NCBI RefSeq assembly: GCF_015694725.1
Contig: NZ_JADQDQ010000006.1
Coordinates: 124,001 to 188,000, forward strand
Length of the DNA stretch: 64,000 bases
Origin: Hymenobacter jeongseonensis
GTDB lineage: Bacteria; Bacteroidota; Bacteroidia; Cytophagales; Hymenobacteraceae
Direction: 5' to 3'
A program made the position numbers and the translations under genes. How positions within the stretch are numbered: the first letter of the stretch is position 1; every line of letters begins with the position of its first letter. Below, piece after piece: positions 9,001 through 17,227 of the stretch. The notes under the pieces were generated by a model that did not search any database, was not told the origin of the DNA, and saw only the letters and a list, made by a program, of their open reading frames with translations.

Positions 9001-9419
9001 CAGTTGATAAATTGGGAAGGTGAAAATAGGAAATAAAACTGATTGATTCCGGATAGTACCCCAATAAAATCAGGAGTTCTGGTCGCACCGCTTGCCCATT
9101 ATTGGCTGCGTACTATTCATTCATTGTTTTGACTATTTCACTGGTATGCAAGCCCTTGTCAGAAGGCAGTCGCAACGGCAGCACTTGGAACTCGTCCGGG
9201 CGGGGTCCCACTCGCCCAAATCTGCACCGCTGGCCTGGTCGCGCCGAAGGAGCATGGGAATGCGCTTGCGGCGCCTGGATAACTGGGCCGTGCGCAACCA
9301 AACGGCCACGGCTATCGCTACAACCGTACCCTGGCCGCAAGGTTCGGGTTGCGCGGCGGCAAGTTATTTTTCTACCTTGCGCCATTGCTGGTTCTTAACT
9401 CCTTCACCTACGCTCTTTC
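9001..9419. other. Intergenic region, no convincing gene
   Basis: About 420 bases between divergent small genes. Open frames here have unnatural composition and no family signature. TACCTTGC at 9373-9380 is a plausible -7 element for the lipoprotein gene at 9420. No repeat of families A or B is present. Confidence 0.4.
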
Positions 9420-9695
9420 ATGCAGTTTCAACAACTCCTCCGCCCCTTCGCCCTGGCCTGCGCCCTCACCGCCACGTTTAGCGCCTGCAGCTCCGGCACC
9501 AAAGAAGGCGACACCAACGTAGAGCGCGGCTACACCAAGAAAGGCCCTGCTGCCGACGCCGATGGCACGCCCGCCGGCGACTCGACCACGGCAGGCATGA
9601 CCCGGGAAACCGGCCCCCGCCAGCCCACCGGCAAAGAAATATACAAAGCCGCCGCCGACGCCAAAGACCGCAACCACGACGGCATCGCCGACTAA
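9420..9695 (+). CDS. Small lipoprotein with a C-terminal calcium-loop-like motif
   Basis: 91 residues: signal peptide ending TATFSAC, then a polar, probably unstructured Gly/Thr/Asp-rich stretch and a short C-terminal segment KDRNHDGIAD. That ending has the D-x-N-x-D-G spacing of EF-hand or thrombospondin type 3 calcium loops. Function unknown; it is expected to be anchored in a membrane by its lipidated Cys. A strong bidirectional terminator follows it. Confidence 0.7.
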   Translation: MQFQQLLRPFALACALTATFSACSSGTKEGDTNVERGYTKKGPAADADGTPAGDSTTAGMTRETGPRQPTGKEIYKAAADAKDRNHDGIAD

Positions 9696-9740
9696 ACTGG
9701 CGGTACTGCGGATAAAATCAGCAGCGCTTCTCTCCACAAA

Positions 9741-9770
9741 AAAGGCCCTCACCGCGCGGTAAGGGCCTTT
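9741..9770. terminator. Bidirectional terminator between convergent genes
   Basis: AAAGGCCCT (9741-9749) pairs with AGGGCCTTT (9762-9770), with a further inner GC pairing, and is followed by CCTTTTTT. It separates the small lipoprotein gene from the oncoming BtuG-like gene. Confidence 0.9.
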
Positions 9771-9803
9771 CCTTTTTTGCAGAGGAAGGAGGAGAAACAA
9801 GCC

Positions 9804-10856
9804 TTAGTAAAACACGAAGCCGTTGGGGCCCACTTTCACTTCAAACGAATCGATGGCCACGCCGCTGGCCTGGTAGCGGATGAAGCGCCCGTTGGTGTTG
9901 TAGCTGGGCGACACGGCGGCGTAAATCCGGTTGTCGCGGGCGTCGATGGCAAAGCCCGAGAAGCTGCGCCGGATAAACGGCGCCGTAGGCAGTGCCGTCG
10001 CGGCCACGCTCATCTGGTACTCGGCCCCGCCAAACCCGTAATAGAGTTGGTCTTTGGCCGGGTTGATGCGCAGACTGCCGGGGCTGCTCGTGGCCGGAAA
10101 CGTGAACTTTAGCTGCGCGCTGGGCACACTGGGATTGAAGCGAATGAGGGCACCCGCCGAAACCTGGACCGCGGCCCCGGTTGCATACGACACAAAACCC
10201 GAGCACAGCACCCAGATGTTGCCGTCCTTATCGGCCACCATACTCGACGGACCGTCGGACACCGTTATGGTTGAGGCCAGCGCGCCAGTGGCCTCGTCGA
10301 CCACCGAAATGGTATTATCCAAGCTATTGGGCACGTAAATCTTGCCGCCCAGCGCCAACAGGTGCTCGGGGTTGCGGCCCACCGGCACCCGGCTGGTTAC
10401 GGTGTTGGTGCTGAGGTCAAGAATGCTGAGCACACCGGGTAGGTAGCCGGTATAGGGGCCGCGCCATTCCGTGACGTAGCCACGGGTGGCCGAAGTAGCC
10501 GTGAAATACCGCGGCTGGTCGAGCCCGCTGATGGTGCCGGCCGTTCTGAAATCGGGCAGGTTCACCACCTCAATTTTCTTCGACCCGTTGACCACGATGT
10601 AGCCGCGCTGGCCCTGCACTCCCATGTGCTGCACCACGTCGCCGAGCTTGGCGCCGCCGTTGGCGCTGCCGAAATAGTCCACGGCCAAGCCGTTGGTGCG
10701 GCTGTTGAAGGCACTAACGGCCCCGTCGCCCTTGGTAAATTCGCCCTCGCTGAGAATGAAGATGTCGGGCGCGGGAATGGGCGTGGCGGAATTCTCGGGG
10801 TCGCAGGCAGCCAAAAAGGCCACAGCGGCCAGCAGAGGAGCAAGGTTTTTTTTCAT
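9804..10856 (-). CDS. btuG: YncE-like beta-propeller lipoprotein, probable cobalamin-binding BtuG
   Basis: 350 residues from the ATG at 10856 (an ATG four codons upstream is less likely), with signal peptide ending VAFLAAC. The rest is a run of propeller blades: IFILSEGEF, GYIVVNGSKKIEVVNL, GVLSILDLSTNTVTSRVPVGRNPEHLLALGGKIYVPN, TISVVDEATGALASTITV, NIWVLCSG, and closing blades RFIRYQASGVAIDSFEV. This matches the YncE/DUF5074 propellers that include BtuG, the surface lipoprotein of Bacteroides that captures cobalamin with very high affinity and sits on BtuB. The gene lies 77 bases downstream of a BtuB-like receptor gene that is preceded by a cobalamin riboswitch, which supports the assignment. 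Sequence identity to known BtuG was not measured. Confidence 0.82.
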   Translation of the reverse strand: MKKNLAPLLAAVAFLAACDPENSATPIPAPDIFILSEGEFTKGDGAVSAFNSRTNGLAVDYFGSANGGAKLGDVVQHMGVQGQRGYIVVNGSKKIEVVNLPDFRTAGTISGLDQPRYFTATSATRGYVTEWRGPYTGYLPGVLSILDLSTNTVTSRVPVGRNPEHLLALGGKIYVPNSLDNTISVVDEATGALASTITVSDGPSSMVADKDGNIWVLCSGFVSYATGAAVQVSAGALIRFNPSVPSAQLKFTFPATSSPGSLRINPAKDQLYYGFGGAEYQMSVAATALPTAPFIRRSFSGFAIDARDNRIYAAVSPSYNTNGRFIRYQASGVAIDSFEVKVGPNGFVFY

Positions 10857-10933
10857 GAGGCAATGCACCGGCCTCAGCCGGCAAGAAAATGGTTAAGAAA
10901 GAGTTGAATGGATTGAAATGGCGTACCAAGAGC

Positions 10934-12940
10934 TTAATTCCAGCTCAGGCGCAGGCTGGCCCCCAACGTCCGGGGTGGCGCCGGCCGGCCAGGGTAGCTG
11001 TAATAAGTATGGTTGAGTAGGTTGGCCGCTTGTACCAGCAGCAACACGCTGGTTCCGGCGGGCCCCCGCACGGTGCGGCCCACCGTGGCCCCTAGCAGCG
11101 ACGTGCTGGGCAGAAAATCGGTACCAGAGGCATTGGTATAGCGGAAACTGCTGAACACGAACGTGCCGCTCACCAGCCAGTCGCGCCAGCGGTGGTCGGT
11201 GCTTAAACTGGCTTGGTGCCGGGGCACAAACGCCAGCTGCACCCCCACGGGGTCAGAGTCGGCGGCTGAACCTTGGATTTTGCGGGTATCGGTAAAATGG
11301 TAAGCCAGCTGGGCGCCGCCTTGGTAGCTCCCCTGACGTAGGTGCACCGCCGTGCTGGCCTCCAACCCTTGGCTGCGCACTTGGCGCAGGTTGCGGGGGC
11401 TCCAGATGCCGGTGCTGGTGCTGGGCAGCCACTGCACCCAGTGGTCCACGTCTTGCCGAAAGGCCGTCAGCTCCGCTTCCATAGTAATGCGACGGCCCCG
11501 GCGCTGGCGGTAGCGCAGCCCGGCTTCGGCCCCGGCTCCCAACTCAGGGCGAAGCGCAGTGTTGCCCCCCGGCAGCCAGTATCGTTCGTTGAGGGTAGGC
11601 GCCCGGTAGCTCCGCGCCGCGCTGGCCTTGATGGTGAGCTGAGAAGCGGAGGAATAGGAGAGCGTATCAGGGCGGGCCGGCAGCAAATCCCACTCCACCC
11701 CGACGGTGGGCGTGAGCGGGGCCAAGCCGGCAGGCAGGGCAGCCTGGCGCAGATTGGCCGAGAGGCGCAGAGCCGGCCGGGGGTCGTAGCGTAGTAGGGC
11801 AAAGGCAGCGGCGCGGTTTTCCGTGATGGTTTCGGAGCCATAGCCATCTACCAGCGCAGCGAAATGCTGGGCTTCGGCGCCCACGCGCAGGCTGCCGCGG
11901 GCACCCAGGGCGGAGGTGTGTTCGGCCTGGGCTTGAGAAGTCCGCACGCGCGAATTGCTCGGGGTGCCGCCGTCGCGGTAGTTGATGATGTCTTCGAACC
12001 AAGCGCCGCGCACGGCCCACTGCTGGCGGGCGGCCACGTGGCGGTAGCCCAGCACCAGGCGGCGGCTTTGGTCCCGCTCGCGCGCCTCGCTGCCCACCAC
12101 ATTCACCCCCGCCTGAATTTCGCGGTCGGCATCGGTGAGCCAGGCGGCGGCGGTAACCTCGCCGGCCTTGCCTATCCGCCAGGCCACGTCGGGACTGATG
12201 CTCCACTGGTGGCGCAACGCGGCGTTGCGCAAGGTGTAGCGCACGGGGCCGCGCGCTTCGCGCAGCACGTAGGAATAATTATTTTGGGCTTCGCGGTAGC
12301 TGGCGGCTATGCGCACGGCCACGGTGGGGGTAGTGGTGCGGGCTTCGAGGCTGCCGCCCGCCAGCCCAAAGCTGCCGGCATCAGCCTGCACGCTGCCGCG
12401 GGAGCCAGGCCGCCAGTCGGGGTCGGTGTTGAGGAGGACGGCCCCACCGATGGCGCCACTGCCGTAGAGCGCGGCCGCCGGGCCGGGCTGCACCGCAACG
12501 CGGGTGTTGGCCCCCGCTGGCAGCAGGGAAAAGTCGTTTTGCCCCAGCGTGGGCAGCATGATGTTCAGCCCGTTCCAGAGCACGGCGGTGTGCTGGGCCG
12601 AGGTGCCGCGCAGGGCAATGGTGGCCAATTGACCGGGCCCGTAGTTTTTCAGAACGAGCGGCGTGCGGGCTTGTAGCACGTCGGCGAGGTTGGCGCCGCG
12701 GTACTGGGCCAGCACGGCCGAATCGAGCTCGAAGCGGCGGCTGCCCACGGCAAACCGCTCGGGGCCCACGGCGCGCACCTGCACTTCGGCGAGGCGGTGC
12801 TGCCGCCGGCTGAGGCGGGCCGAATCGGGCGGCGCGGCGGCCGGGCCGGGCTGCTGCCCCAGCGCTACGCCTGGGCCCGCCAGCAGCAACCCGAGCAGGC
12901 TTTGCCGCCAGCCGGCGCGTCCGAAATTGAATAAATGCAT
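10934..12940 (-). CDS. btuB: TonB-dependent outer-membrane receptor, cobalamin type (BtuB)
   Basis: 668 residues from the ATG at 12940, which begins a signal peptide ending PGVALGQQ; an upstream in-frame ATG at 12976 would add an unlikely leader. The plug domain has LADVLQARTPLVLKNYGPGQLATIALRGTSAQHTAVLWNG and AALYGSGAIGGAVLL, and the rest is an alternating beta-barrel with TonB-receptor features such as SYRAPTLNERYW and a C-terminal strand ending LRLSWN. The cobalamin riboswitch in its leader (about 13105-13310) identifies the likely substrate as B12 or a corrinoid. BtuB and the downstream BtuG-like lipoprotein would form one uptake complex across the outer membrane. No btuCDF transporter is visible in the window. 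Confidence 0.92.
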   Translation of the reverse strand: MHLFNFGRAGWRQSLLGLLLAGPGVALGQQPGPAAAPPDSARLSRRQHRLAEVQVRAVGPERFAVGSRRFELDSAVLAQYRGANLADVLQARTPLVLKNYGPGQLATIALRGTSAQHTAVLWNGLNIMLPTLGQNDFSLLPAGANTRVAVQPGPAAALYGSGAIGGAVLLNTDPDWRPGSRGSVQADAGSFGLAGGSLEARTTTPTVAVRIAASYREAQNNYSYVLREARGPVRYTLRNAALRHQWSISPDVAWRIGKAGEVTAAAWLTDADREIQAGVNVVGSEARERDQSRRLVLGYRHVAARQQWAVRGAWFEDIINYRDGGTPSNSRVRTSQAQAEHTSALGARGSLRVGAEAQHFAALVDGYGSETITENRAAAFALLRYDPRPALRLSANLRQAALPAGLAPLTPTVGVEWDLLPARPDTLSYSSASQLTIKASAARSYRAPTLNERYWLPGGNTALRPELGAGAEAGLRYRQRRGRRITMEAELTAFRQDVDHWVQWLPSTSTGIWSPRNLRQVRSQGLEASTAVHLRQGSYQGGAQLAYHFTDTRKIQGSAADSDPVGVQLAFVPRHQASLSTDHRWRDWLVSGTFVFSSFRYTNASGTDFLPSTSLLGATVGRTVRGPAGTSVLLLVQAANLLNHTYYSYPGRPAPPRTLGASLRLSWN

Positions 12941-13104
12941 CCGAATCAAATTTTCGATGAAGAAAATTCGATTCAAAACCCATTGCAGCTGCCTTCAAAC
13001 GAAGAAAACCACTGCCGGGCCGAGGCCGAAAAACAGTTGTAAAACCAGCTACCCAAAGGCAGCTGCTGCTCTCTTTCTCCATCCGTCCTCCGCGAATGCT
13101 GAAC

Positions 13105-13310
13105 CTGTGAATGTCCGGGCAGGTCTCCTGGCTTGCTTCGCCGAGCGGGCCGCCTTCCCATTCATTACGTTGATTTTCAATCAGAAAATCAACTCCGAAC
13201 AGTGGCGTATGGGCCCACCCCGATGTGGAGCGTACAGTTGCGGGGACAGCTCCGGCATTGAACCGGATTCCCTTTTCAGCCGCGCCCCGCGATTGGGGGT
13301 TGGCACCTTG
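13105..13310 (-). ncRNA. Cobalamin (AdoCbl) riboswitch
   Basis: Read on the minus strand, the core elements occur in order: GGTGCC near 13307-13302, GAAAAGGGAATCCGGT, the conserved GCTGTCCCCGCAACTGTA, CCACT, GGGAAGG, and the B12 box AGCCAGGAGACCTGCC ending near 13119. A small extra hairpin (GTTGATTTTC with GAAAATCAAC) sits in the variable arm. It lies in the leader of the BtuB-like gene, about 175 bases before the ATG, so cobalamin should repress that gene and probably btuG behind it. Whether it acts on termination or translation was not resolved. Confidence 0.95.
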
Positions 13311-13394
13311 ACGGGGGCAAAGATAGGACCTATCGCGGAATTCGTAGTCTGCGAGCAAGTCGTTCAGCCACGAGTCCCTTTACTGTGCGGACGC

Positions 13395-14249
13395 TCATCG
13401 CCGCAGCGTGACGCCCACAAAGTATTCGTGGGTGCTCCGGCGGTTAAGGGCCACGTGGGTGCCCGCGTCTAACTGCATGTTCTCAGTGACTTTAAAAAGC
13501 GGCGCAATGTTCAGCGAAGCTTCCCAGCGCTGCTGGCGCGGCGTCCATTGCGTCACACCTTCGGTGATGATGCCGAACCGCTCGGTGAAATCGTACTCCA
13601 GGGCCACGGAGGGCATCAGGCGCAGGCAGTGGGCGGCGGCTTCGCGGTCGTAGTCAAGGTCGGTTTCCAGCTGGAATTCGAGGTTGGCATTGTCGCTCAA
13701 CTCCGCGTCGGAGGTCACGACGAGGCCGTACTCGGTGCGGCCCGAGCTGGTGAGGCCGCCGCTGGGCAGCCGCACAAAACCAATGGCGGCCATGGCAAAC
13801 GTGCCGTCCTGCAAATCCCCCAGGAAATTGTGCTTGACGCGCAACGTCAGGTCACCGAAGGCCGCGTTGCGCTCCTGCCATTCGCGGGTGCCCGTGGGCC
13901 GTTGCTTGGCAATGGTGTACATCGGCAGTTCGAGGTGCACGTCGGTGCGGCGGCTCAGGCCCAGCTTGAGCATGGTGTACGCCACTTTCCATTCGCGGCT
14001 TTGCTCGGGGTTGCCGCGGGCGCTGTTCCGCAGGCGCAGGCCATCCAACTCCAGCTGCACGTGGCCCGCATCCACGGTAAAAGGGCTTTCGGTAATGCCG
14101 GGCCGGTCGGGCTGCAGCTCGCGCAGCCGGTTACGCGGCACGGGCTTGCGCCAGCTGTAGTGCGCCGAGTCGTAGGGCGAAGCCGTGGGGCGAACCTGCG
14201 CCCAGCTGCCCAGCGGTAGCAAGCACAAACACCATAAAATCTGTTTCAT
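13395..14249 (-). CDS. Outer-membrane-like protein of the phenol MetA-pathway family
   Basis: 284 residues from the ATG at 14249, with signal peptide MKQILWCLCLLPLGSWAQ. The mature part begins with RELQPDRPGITESPFTVDAGHVQLE, and is followed by alternating beta strands (LGLSRRTDVHLELPMY, FGDLTLRVKHNFLGD, AAIGFVRLPSGG, LEYDFTERFGIITEG). This matches proteins annotated as putative MetA-pathway of phenol degradation, which are probably beta-barrel outer-membrane channels; the phenol link is weak. It sits between a TonB receptor and the B12 riboswitch on the same strand but is separated from the receptor by a family A repeat. Confidence 0.7.
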   Translation of the reverse strand: MKQILWCLCLLPLGSWAQVRPTASPYDSAHYSWRKPVPRNRLRELQPDRPGITESPFTVDAGHVQLELDGLRLRNSARGNPEQSREWKVAYTMLKLGLSRRTDVHLELPMYTIAKQRPTGTREWQERNAAFGDLTLRVKHNFLGDLQDGTFAMAAIGFVRLPSGGLTSSGRTEYGLVVTSDAELSDNANLEFQLETDLDYDREAAAHCLRLMPSVALEYDFTERFGIITEGVTQWTPRQQRWEASLNIAPLFKVTENMQLDAGTHVALNRRSTHEYFVGVTLRR

Positions 14250-14373
14250 GGCGCTTCTACGCAACTGCTTGCACTACGGCTGCTACGGCCACCGCAGTTT
14301 GCAATTTTACCGCTAGCCAGGCCCTGACTGTAGTGCCTGAATCAGGCTTTGAAAATAGCGACACCCCGCTTCG

Positions 14374-14472
14374 GTCATGCTGAGCGCAGTCGAAGCATCT
14401 CGCGTGAGGTAGTAACTCAATCGTTAGAAATTACTGCCCCGAGCGAGATGCTTCGACTGCGCTCAGCATGAC
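14374..14472. repeat. Family A palindromic repeat
   Basis: Left arm GTCATGCTGAGCGCAGTCGA begins at 14374 and its exact inverse ends at 14472. The T-type arm base (GCAGTCGAAG) is matched in the other arm (CTTCGACTGC). The loop is of the CTCGCGTG...GGTAGTAACTCAATCG subtype. It lies between the TonB receptor and the MetA-like gene. Confidence 0.95.
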
Positions 14473-14528
14473 CGGGAAGAATTATTTTTTGCAATAGACC
14501 TTCACTACTCTTTGGCTTAGCAGAGATG

Positions 14529-16988
14529 CTAAAACGGCACCACCACTTTGGCGCTCACATTGCGGCCGGGGTTGAAGATGCCGGGGCGGCCGTTGGGCGA
14601 GGCCTGGTAGTACTCAAAGTATTTCAGGCGGTTGAGGTGCGCCTGGTAGGCCACGTCTAGCACGTTATCGACTTGCAGAAATAACTGCACTGCCTCCCGG
14701 CCGGCGCGGGTACGGAAGGTGGTGCCCGCGCCCAAGCCCAGCAGCGCGTACCCAGGCGTGGCAGTTTCGGTGTTGTCGAGGGCGTAGAAGCGGTTTTGGC
14801 GGGCGCTGCCGTCCAGCGAGGCGCGGAAGTACGTGCCGGTGAGGCGGCCGGGGCGCGTAGGCAGGGTCGCGCGGACTTCGAATCGGGCCCGCAGGGGCGG
14901 AATCAGCGGGAGAAAACGGGCGGCGTTGTCTGGATTTTCTACCAATTTGGCGTCTTCGTTTTGGCCATTTACAAGGGCTACGTTGCTGGTGAGGGCCAGC
15001 CACGGCAACGCGGCCGGGCGCACATTCAGGCTGGCCTCAATGCCGTAGAGGCGGGCGGCGGCCTGCTGAAACTGGTAGGTGGTGTTGCCGGGCACAATGA
15101 CCACCGGCTGCCCCGCTGCATCGAGCAGGCGGGCCTGGTAGATGAAGTTCTGCACGTAGTTGTGGAAAACTTCCACGCTGGCGTCGAGCGTGGGCTGGTG
15201 CCAGAGCACTCCCACGTCCTGCTGCCAGCTGAATTCGGGCTGGAAGTTTCGGTTGCCCAGGTACACGATGTGGGCGCCGGGGTCGAGGCCGTTGGAGCCA
15301 ATTTCGGGGATGTTGGGGGCGCGGTAGCCCCGGGCTAAATTAGCGCGGAGCGTAAGCTGCTCGGTGGCTACGTAGCTCGCGCCCAGGCTGGCCGACAGCC
15401 CCTGGTAGCGCCGCCGGAACGAGGGAAATTGCAGAGCCGCACCCGCTACCTGGGGCCCGGCCGCCGCCCCAAAACCCGTGCGGGGGTCAGTGGCCACGTA
15501 GAAGTCGTCCCACTTCACAAGGCGCGTGTCGTAGCGCACGCCGCCGCTGATTTCCAGCTTGCCCAGCGGCTTTTTTAAGAGCAGAAAACTGCCCGCGTCC
15601 AGCAGGTTGTAATCGGGAATGGGGAAGTCGGTGGCATCCTGATGGCGATTCACTTGCGCCATGCCGTTGCTGCCCACGCTCATTTCCAGGCCTTGCCAGG
15701 CAGGCAGGTGGTAGCGAACATCATAAGTGTAGGTGGTCAGGTCCAGGGCCAGGCCGGCCTGCACGGGGGCGGTGGGATGGTTGAACTCCCGGCGGCGGTT
15801 TTGCTGCACGCCCAGCAGCAGGTTTAGCTGGCCGCGGCCCAGTTCCACCTGCGTTTTGGTGAAGACGCGGTAATGCTGAATGCGCTGGTGCAGCGGCCCA
15901 ATGGCGTAGGCGCGCAGCTCATCGCGGCTGGCCAATGGCCGGTTTTTGATGTCATCCAACGCGCTTTCGGCTACCTGGCGCGTGAAGCGGCGGCTGAGCG
16001 AGTCACGGCTGCCGTCGGGGATTTCCTGTTGGTTGTCGTAGAGCGTGAGGTACCAGTGCGAGCTGCCCCAGGGCTTCACCACGCCGGCCATGCCGGTTAG
16101 CGTCAGCTCGCGGAATCCGGTGTTGTATACCAAACCGTCCACGTGGTTGCGGTAGTCGTGGGCCAGGCGGTGGCTGGCCCGGAAACTGGTTTGAAATCCA
16201 TTTTTCTGGTAATTCAGCCCCAGCGAATGGCCCAGCAAGCCGTTGTTGGATTGGAATTCGGTGAGGGCATCGCCGCCCAACCGGCCTTCGGGGCCGCTGG
16301 GCAAGCCGGGCAGCAAGTTCACCACCCCAGCCACGGCATCGGAGCCGTAGAGCAGGCTGGCGGGCCCTTTCACCACCTCCACGCGCTCGGTGTCGTAGCC
16401 GTCGATTTCCACGCCGTGCTCGTCGCCCCACTGCTGGCCTTCCTGGCGCAGGCCGTTGTAGAGGGTCAGCACGCGGTTGTAGCCCAGTCCGCGGATGAAG
16501 GGCTTCGATACGTTGGGGCCGGTGGTAACGGCGCTCAACCCGGGAATGCCCCGCACGGCCGCGTCAATCACGTTGGTGTTGGCGTTGAGGCTGATTTCGC
16601 GCCGGCTCAGGGTGGCGATGGGCACGGGGCTGCGGCGGATTTCGGTGACCCGGCTCACGCCCGTCACCACCACTTCGGAGAGGGCGGCGGGCGCGGCGGC
16701 CAGCGTCAGCTGCAGGCTCAGGGTCTGGCCGTCGGCAAGTACGGCATCGTGCTCGGCGGGGGCGTAGCCCACGGCGCTCAGATGCAAGCGCAGGGCTCCG
16801 GCCGGCACTTTCAGCAGTTGGAATCGGCCCGCCGCGTCGGCTACAGCGCCCAGGTTCGTGCCCACCACCGCCACGCTGGCAAAGGGCACGGCCGAGTGCC
16901 GGGCATCGTGCACCGCACCGCTCAAGGTACCGGTTTGGCCCCACAACAAAGCAGGACTCAGGAGCATTAAAAGCAATAATAGTTTCAT
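14529..16988 (-). CDS. TonB-dependent receptor with carboxypeptidase-like N-terminal domain
   Basis: 819 residues from the ATG at 16988 (signal peptide MKLLLLLMLLSPALLWGQ); upstream frame codons lack a signal. Residues about 20-105 form a CarboxypepD_reg-like domain (GTLSGAVHDARHSAVPFASVAVVGTNLGAVADAAGRFQL). The plug carries SEVVVTG, RGLGYNRVLTLYNGLRQEGQQWGDEHGVEID and VEVVKGPASLLYGSDAVAGVVNLL, and a large barrel follows. The QQWGDEHG plug motif recalls receptors often linked to metal uptake. Together with the neighbouring Nramp gene this hints at a manganese, zinc or iron substrate, but that is inference only. Flanked by family A repeats on both sides. Confidence 0.9.
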   Translation of the reverse strand: MKLLLLLMLLSPALLWGQTGTLSGAVHDARHSAVPFASVAVVGTNLGAVADAAGRFQLLKVPAGALRLHLSAVGYAPAEHDAVLADGQTLSLQLTLAAAPAALSEVVVTGVSRVTEIRRSPVPIATLSRREISLNANTNVIDAAVRGIPGLSAVTTGPNVSKPFIRGLGYNRVLTLYNGLRQEGQQWGDEHGVEIDGYDTERVEVVKGPASLLYGSDAVAGVVNLLPGLPSGPEGRLGGDALTEFQSNNGLLGHSLGLNYQKNGFQTSFRASHRLAHDYRNHVDGLVYNTGFRELTLTGMAGVVKPWGSSHWYLTLYDNQQEIPDGSRDSLSRRFTRQVAESALDDIKNRPLASRDELRAYAIGPLHQRIQHYRVFTKTQVELGRGQLNLLLGVQQNRRREFNHPTAPVQAGLALDLTTYTYDVRYHLPAWQGLEMSVGSNGMAQVNRHQDATDFPIPDYNLLDAGSFLLLKKPLGKLEISGGVRYDTRLVKWDDFYVATDPRTGFGAAAGPQVAGAALQFPSFRRRYQGLSASLGASYVATEQLTLRANLARGYRAPNIPEIGSNGLDPGAHIVYLGNRNFQPEFSWQQDVGVLWHQPTLDASVEVFHNYVQNFIYQARLLDAAGQPVVIVPGNTTYQFQQAAARLYGIEASLNVRPAALPWLALTSNVALVNGQNEDAKLVENPDNAARFLPLIPPLRARFEVRATLPTRPGRLTGTYFRASLDGSARQNRFYALDNTETATPGYALLGLGAGTTFRTRAGREAVQLFLQVDNVLDVAYQAHLNRLKYFEYYQASPNGRPGIFNPGRNVSAKVVVPF

Positions 16989-17063
16989 ACAGATATTACT
17001 AATTAATAGTCCAACAACAGTAGCCCAGCCGCTCATTGGAGTGGATTTAGCTATATGATTTCC

Positions 17064-17157
17064 GCGTCATGCTGAGCGCAGTCGAAGCATCTCTATCGCT
17101 TCGTTGCAGGGGGCAGGCGAAGCGGTAGAGATGCTTCGACTGCGCTCAGCATGACGC
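17064..17157. repeat. Family A palindromic repeat
   Basis: GCGTCATGCTGAGCGCAG at 17064 with its exact inverse ending at 17157; T-type arms (GCAGTCGAAG / CTTCGACTGC). The loop is of the CTATCGCTTCGTTG subtype. It lies between mntH and the TonB receptor gene. Confidence 0.95.
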
Positions 17158-17227
17158 CCTTTTTGACCGTAGAATATCAATTTAACGACTTAACCTACAG
17201 CAAAATAAATCTGCTAAGCACAGCCCT

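Noticed and set aside
9092..9481. Open frames in the 9001-9419 gap
   Set aside because: Biased composition, no signal or family motif, and one overlaps the start of the lipoprotein gene.
12940..12976. Upstream ATG at 12976 as the BtuB start
   Set aside because: It would place a 12-residue extension before an otherwise normal signal peptide.
14374..17157. Family A palindromes as ordinary transcription terminators only
   Set aside because: Some copies lack a T tract in the direction of the upstream gene, and one copy lies inside a coding sequence. They may end transcripts in places, but that does not explain the family.
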